From the NCBI RefSeq assembly GCF_022352055.1, contig NZ_JAKRWM010000001.1:806001-870000 (forward strand): 64,000 bases of DNA, in the 5' to 3' direction. Below are positions 60,960 through 64,000 of this stretch, in pieces. The position numbers were made by a program, and so were the translations under genes. A model generated the notes under the pieces. That model saw nothing but the letters and a program-made list of their open reading frames with translations. It had not been told where the DNA came from and made no database searches. This DNA is from Cohnella mopanensis (GTDB lineage Bacteria > Bacillota > Bacilli > Paenibacillales > Paenibacillaceae). The first letter of the stretch is position 1; each line of letters opens with the position of its first letter.

Positions 60960-62249
60960 ATGATAACTGCTTTAGGAATTTTCATCGTTACATTGATTTT
61001 TGTGATTTGGCAGCCTCGTGGACTTAACATTGGGTGGTCTGCATGCGCGGGTGCTATCCTAGCTTTGATCTTCGGGGTCGTTAATTTGAACGATGTCTGG
61101 GATGTAACGCAGATCGTATGGAATGCTACGCTTGCTTTCGTAGCGGTGATTCTGATCTCGTTGATCCTGGACGAAATCGGCTTCTTCGAATGGGCTGCGC
61201 TTCATATGGCACGGTTCGCCAAAGGTAACGGCAACCTGATGTTCGTATACGTCATTTTGTTAGGGGCTGTAGTAGCGGCATTTTTCGCGAATGATGGAGC
61301 TGCCCTTATTTTAACTCCGATCGTCTTGGCTATGGTTAAGGCGTTAAAATTCGATAAACGAATGATATTGCCTTTTATCATGGCCAGCGGATTTATTTCC
61401 GATACAGCATCCCTTCCGTTCGTCGTCAGCAATTTGGTCAACATCGTGTCTGCGGATTTTTTCGAGATCGGTTTCGTCGAATATGCAGGGCGCATGATCG
61501 TACCCACACTATTCGCCATCGGATCGAGTTTGTTGGTGTTGTATCTCATGTTTAGAAAAAGTATTCCGAAACAATACGACCTCACTCGACTGAAACAACC
61601 AAAAGAAGCCATCAAAGACATGCGGCTATTTCGTATTTCTTGGGTTATCTTAGCCGTATTATTAGCTGCTTACTTGACCAGTGAGAATTATCAAATTCCA
61701 GTTTCGCTCATAGCGGGAGTTGCGGCGATACTCTTCCTTCTGCTCGCCCGCCAAAGCAAAGAAATTCATACCTGGAAGCTCGTGAAAGGTGCGCCTTGGG
61801 CCGTAGTCGTCTTTTCTATTGGTATGTATGTCGTGGTGTACGGGTTGCGAAATGTCGGCTTCACGGATGAGCTCGGCAAACTGTTCGTTTGGGCCGGCGA
61901 TCAGGGACTTTTCTCGGCCACCGTTGTTGCCGGATTCATTGCAGCCATCCTATCTTCGATCATGAACAATATGCCGACGGTAATGATCGATGCGCTCGCG
62001 ATTCAGGGCACCGATGCAACAGGGTTAGTTCGTGAAGCGTTCATTTACGCGAATGTGATCGGTTCAGATTTAGGACCCAAAATTACGCCGATCGGCTCGT
62101 TGGCCACCCTGCTATGGTTGCATGTGCTATCCACTAAAGGCGTTAAAATCGGCTGGGGGTATTATTTCAAGGTTGGCATTATGCTGACCATCCCTGTCCT
62201 CTTTATTACGCTGACAAGCTTGTATTTCTGGCTGAAGATCATTAATTAA
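60960..62249 (+). CDS. arsB: ArsB arsenite/antimonite efflux pump
   Basis: 429 aa, twelve-helix transporter of the ArsB family (not ACR3). Signature segments: [35 protein letters not shown], and [31 protein letters not shown] before the ATG. Exports As(OH)3 from the cytoplasm after ArsC reduction of arsenate. Cotranscribed with arsC, 26 bases apart. Confidence 0.97.
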   Translation: MITALGIFIVTLIFVIWQPRGLNIGWSACAGAILALIFGVVNLNDVWDVTQIVWNATLAFVAVILISLILDEIGFFEWAALHMARFAKGNGNLMFVYVILLGAVVAAFFANDGAALILTPIVLAMVKALKFDKRMILPFIMASGFISDTASLPFVVSNLVNIVSADFFEIGFVEYAGRMIVPTLFAIGSSLLVLYLMFRKSIPKQYDLTRLKQPKEAIKDMRLFRISWVILAVLLAAYLTSENYQIPVSLIAGVAAILFLLLARQSKEIHTWKLVKGAPWAVVVFSIGMYVVVYGLRNVGFTDELGKLFVWAGDQGLFSATVVAGFIAAILSSIMNNMPTVMIDALAIQGTDATGLVREAFIYANVIGSDLGPKITPIGSLATLLWLHVLSTKGVKIGWGYYFKVGIMLTIPVLFITLTSLYFWLKIIN

Positions 62250-62275
62250 CATCATTAAATAAGGAGTAGATAACC

Positions 62276-62698
62276 ATGACAAAACCGTTGGTATACTTTC
62301 TATGCACCGGAAATTCCTGTAGGAGCCAAATGGCGGACGGATTTATGAATACACTCGGAGGTCATCTCTACGAAGTGAAGAGCGCAGGACTTGAAGCGCA
62401 CGGGCTTAACCCGCGAGCCGTTAAAGTGATGGCGGAAGCCGGCGTCGATATTTCTTCGAACACCTCCAACGTCATTGATCCTGAAATATTGAATCGGGCA
62501 TCCTACGTCATAACTTTGTGCGGTCATGCCGACGAACATTGTCCGGTGATCTCCAATCCCAACGTGATCAAGTGGCATTGGGGATTCGACGATCCGGCAA
62601 AAGCAACCGGTACCGAAGAAGATATCATGGCTCAGTTCCGTGCAGTACGAGATGACATCAAAGCTCGTGTTGAGAGGTTTGTTCAAAAGGGGAATTAA
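62276..62698 (+). CDS. arsC: arsenate reductase ArsC, thioredoxin-linked type
   Basis: 140 aa. LMW-phosphatase fold: [13 protein letters not shown] (catalytic Cys10 and Cys15) and [11 protein letters not shown] with the redox pair Cys82/Cys89. Reduces arsenate to arsenite using thioredoxin; supplies the substrate of ArsB. SD AAGGAGTAG. Last gene of the arsBC unit. Confidence 0.97.
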   Translation: MTKPLVYFLCTGNSCRSQMADGFMNTLGGHLYEVKSAGLEAHGLNPRAVKVMAEAGVDISSNTSNVIDPEILNRASYVITLCGHADEHCPVISNPNVIKWHWGFDDPAKATGTEEDIMAQFRAVRDDIKARVERFVQKGN

Positions 62699-62729
62699 GA
62701 TTACTCCCGTTAGATTTTCCGGCAATAAA

Positions 62730-64000
62730 TCATGGAACAATTTCAAAAACAGTTCCTTGGTTACAATCAGCCACTTTCATAGAGCCATAAACCCCTAGAA
62801 ATAATCTGGTTTGATTCAGATTCGTTCCCAAACTAACATAATAAGCGGATTGTGACCCGAAATTATAGTCGGTTTCGATAACACTATAATCATTTAGTTT
62901 ACAATCTGATCTTACCTTGGTATAAGCTAAAACCCCTCTAGCCGGAAGCTGAGATTCTTTACCCCGAGCAAGATCGGTAAACACTATGTTGCCCGATAAC
63001 TCGGGGATTTCATTTCCCATATAAGGCTGTACCCCTGTAAGTGCAATTGCTCTAAATTTGTCGGTTCGGGGATCTTCATGATAATAACTAATTAAAGGCT
63101 GAAGACGCCGCACTGAAGTTTTCACTGCTTCATCGTAATAAGCAATTGTTTTCTCATTCAAGGCCGGATTCGCGGAACAGGCTGTTATTATCGAAGTAGG
63201 AAAAGCACCTTCCCACCCTCGCCAGCCAAAGTTAATAAATCCTTCTTGGTCAGGTTCGGATTTCATTAAAGAAGCCTTTACAAGCTGAGTAACGGGTATC
63301 GATTTATAATGAATGAATGAAAAAATCGACTCTACGAGATCCTGTCCGACATTTCCTACGTATTTGATATACTGATTATGAAACCTTTGAAATGAAATGC
63401 CTGGCATATTTCGAACTCCTTTGGCAATTACCGAAAGCGTTTCCTGAATTGGTTCGGGTAGCTCATTAAAACGTGTAATTACGGGTGGATTAACGATAAA
63501 TGTATTGTTAACGACATTAATTTCAATTATTTTACCTGCGACTTCCAGATCATCTTGGCTTAAATTAAATGGATCATAACCCGATCCGCCATCACCGGTT
63601 GTCAATACAAGTTTTCCTGTTTCTGGTGAAAAGTTTAAGCTATTGACACCATTATGATTTAAGAACGGTCTTCTTATATTTAGTAATGTCCGCCGTTTTT
63701 GAGGTTGGCCTTTCGATTGTAGAATCCATTCTTCAACCGTATCGATATGATCATATTGAATTTCTCTATTTATCCATTTTAAGTTTAAGGTTTTAGAATC
63801 ACACGGATCAGGCTTAAAAGATTCAAGTTGAGCACCAGGAATTGCACCCGGACCTTGGGTTCCTGCTACTGAATAATGGAGATAAAATAAACCGTTATAA
63901 TAAAATTCGGGATGAAATGCTAGCCCTATCAATCCCCGTTCATCATAACCGCCACTAGAAGCACCCAGTTTTAAGATTCTTGAGCGAATATCTAAGAAAG
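62730..64000 (-). CDS. GSDH-type (glucose/sorbosone dehydrogenase-like) protein, truncated at the right edge
   Basis: C-terminal 422 residues visible; the frame remains open to the edge, so the 5' end is missing. Motifs: YDERGLIGLAFHPEFYYNGL, FLNHNGVNSLNFSPETGKLV, TTGDGGSGYDPFN, GKIIEI and GVRNMPGISF, all of the six-bladed GSDH/PQQ sugar dehydrogenase fold. A TTG near 63932 is internal and not the start. Substrate and cofactor binding cannot be judged from the fragment. Convergent with arsC, 31 bases apart. Confidence 0.8.
   Translation of the reverse strand, partial: FLDIRSRILKLGASSGGYDERGLIGLAFHPEFYYNGLFYLHYSVAGTQGPGAIPGAQLESFKPDPCDSKTLNLKWINREIQYDHIDTVEEWILQSKGQPQKRRTLLNIRRPFLNHNGVNSLNFSPETGKLVLTTGDGGSGYDPFNLSQDDLEVAGKIIEINVVNNTFIVNPPVITRFNELPEPIQETLSVIAKGVRNMPGISFQRFHNQYIKYVGNVGQDLVESIFSFIHYKSIPVTQLVKASLMKSEPDQEGFINFGWRGWEGAFPTSIITACSANPALNEKTIAYYDEAVKTSVRRLQPLISYYHEDPRTDKFRAIALTGVQPYMGNEIPELSGNIVFTDLARGKESQLPARGVLAYTKVRSDCKLNDYSVIETDYNFGSQSAYYVSLGTNLNQTRLFLGVYGSMKVADCNQGTVFEIVP

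Noticed and set aside
62300-62746. 148-codon minus-strand frame over arsC
   Set aside because: Antisense to a clear arsC gene.

Overview
The window looks like chromosomal DNA of an endospore-forming member of the Paenibacillaceae (Paenibacillus/Cohnella-like). Evidence: the spore-germination hydrolase CwlJ, two YjcZ-type small sporulation proteins, a Bacillus-type squalene/sporulene cyclase, AGGAGG ribosome binding sites, YesM/YesN-type two-component systems, sugar ABC importers without their own ATPase, and large multi-CBM secreted glucanases. Most genes lie on the minus strand. No rRNA, tRNA, CRISPR array, transposase or integrase was seen.

Layout. 0-4 kb: small accessory genes (a frameshifted zinc-ribbon gene at the left edge, a DUF5713 protein, a TPR protein with a C-terminal Imm51-like immunity domain, an alpha/beta hydrolase). 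4-7.7 kb: a terpenoid cyclase and three tandem small-gene cassettes, each behind a sigma-K-like -10 element: two near-identical YjcZ genes flanking a Lys-rich/aromatic-repeat protein. 7.7-9.4 kb: an oxalate decarboxylase remnant abutting an exported WG-repeat protein. 9.6-18.7 kb: a GC-rich island of three secreted beta-1,3-glucan enzymes (GH3, GH16, GH64) sharing CBM6, discoidin and CHB_HEX modules; together they could degrade fungal or algal beta-1,3-glucan. 19-26.5 kb: an OmpR-type two-component system with a lipoprotein, then an ABC sugar importer whose last gene is an efflux-type HlyD adaptor.

26.8-36.5 kb: a Crp/Fnr regulator joined in frame to a YdcZ transporter, with a second YdcZ gene; a CopZ-like metallochaperone domain; CwlJ; a nitronate monooxygenase divergent from a LysR gene; and a DUF6530/MoxR/vWA set in which the vWA frame can be reached from MoxR by a -1 shift at an A-rich slippery site. 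36.6-44.7 kb: a VOC protein, a MerR gene with its membrane partner, a two-component system driving an RND exporter, and a LysE/AraC pair. 44.7-56.4 kb: glycerate kinase with a CdaR regulator, and a YesM/YesN-controlled importer with a GH13 alpha-glucosidase and an AEC carrier. 56.5-62.7 kb: an AraC/aldo-keto reductase pair and an arsenic locus (ArsO-like flavoprotein, ArsR, a MerR regulator, ArsB, ArsC) with recognisable operators for both regulators. The right edge holds a partial GSDH-type sugar dehydrogenase.

The observations most worth following are the MoxR/vWA slippery site, the Crp-YdcZ joined frame with its palindromic operator candidate, the triplicated sporulation cassettes, the importer-linked HlyD adaptor, and the two-regulator arsenic locus.
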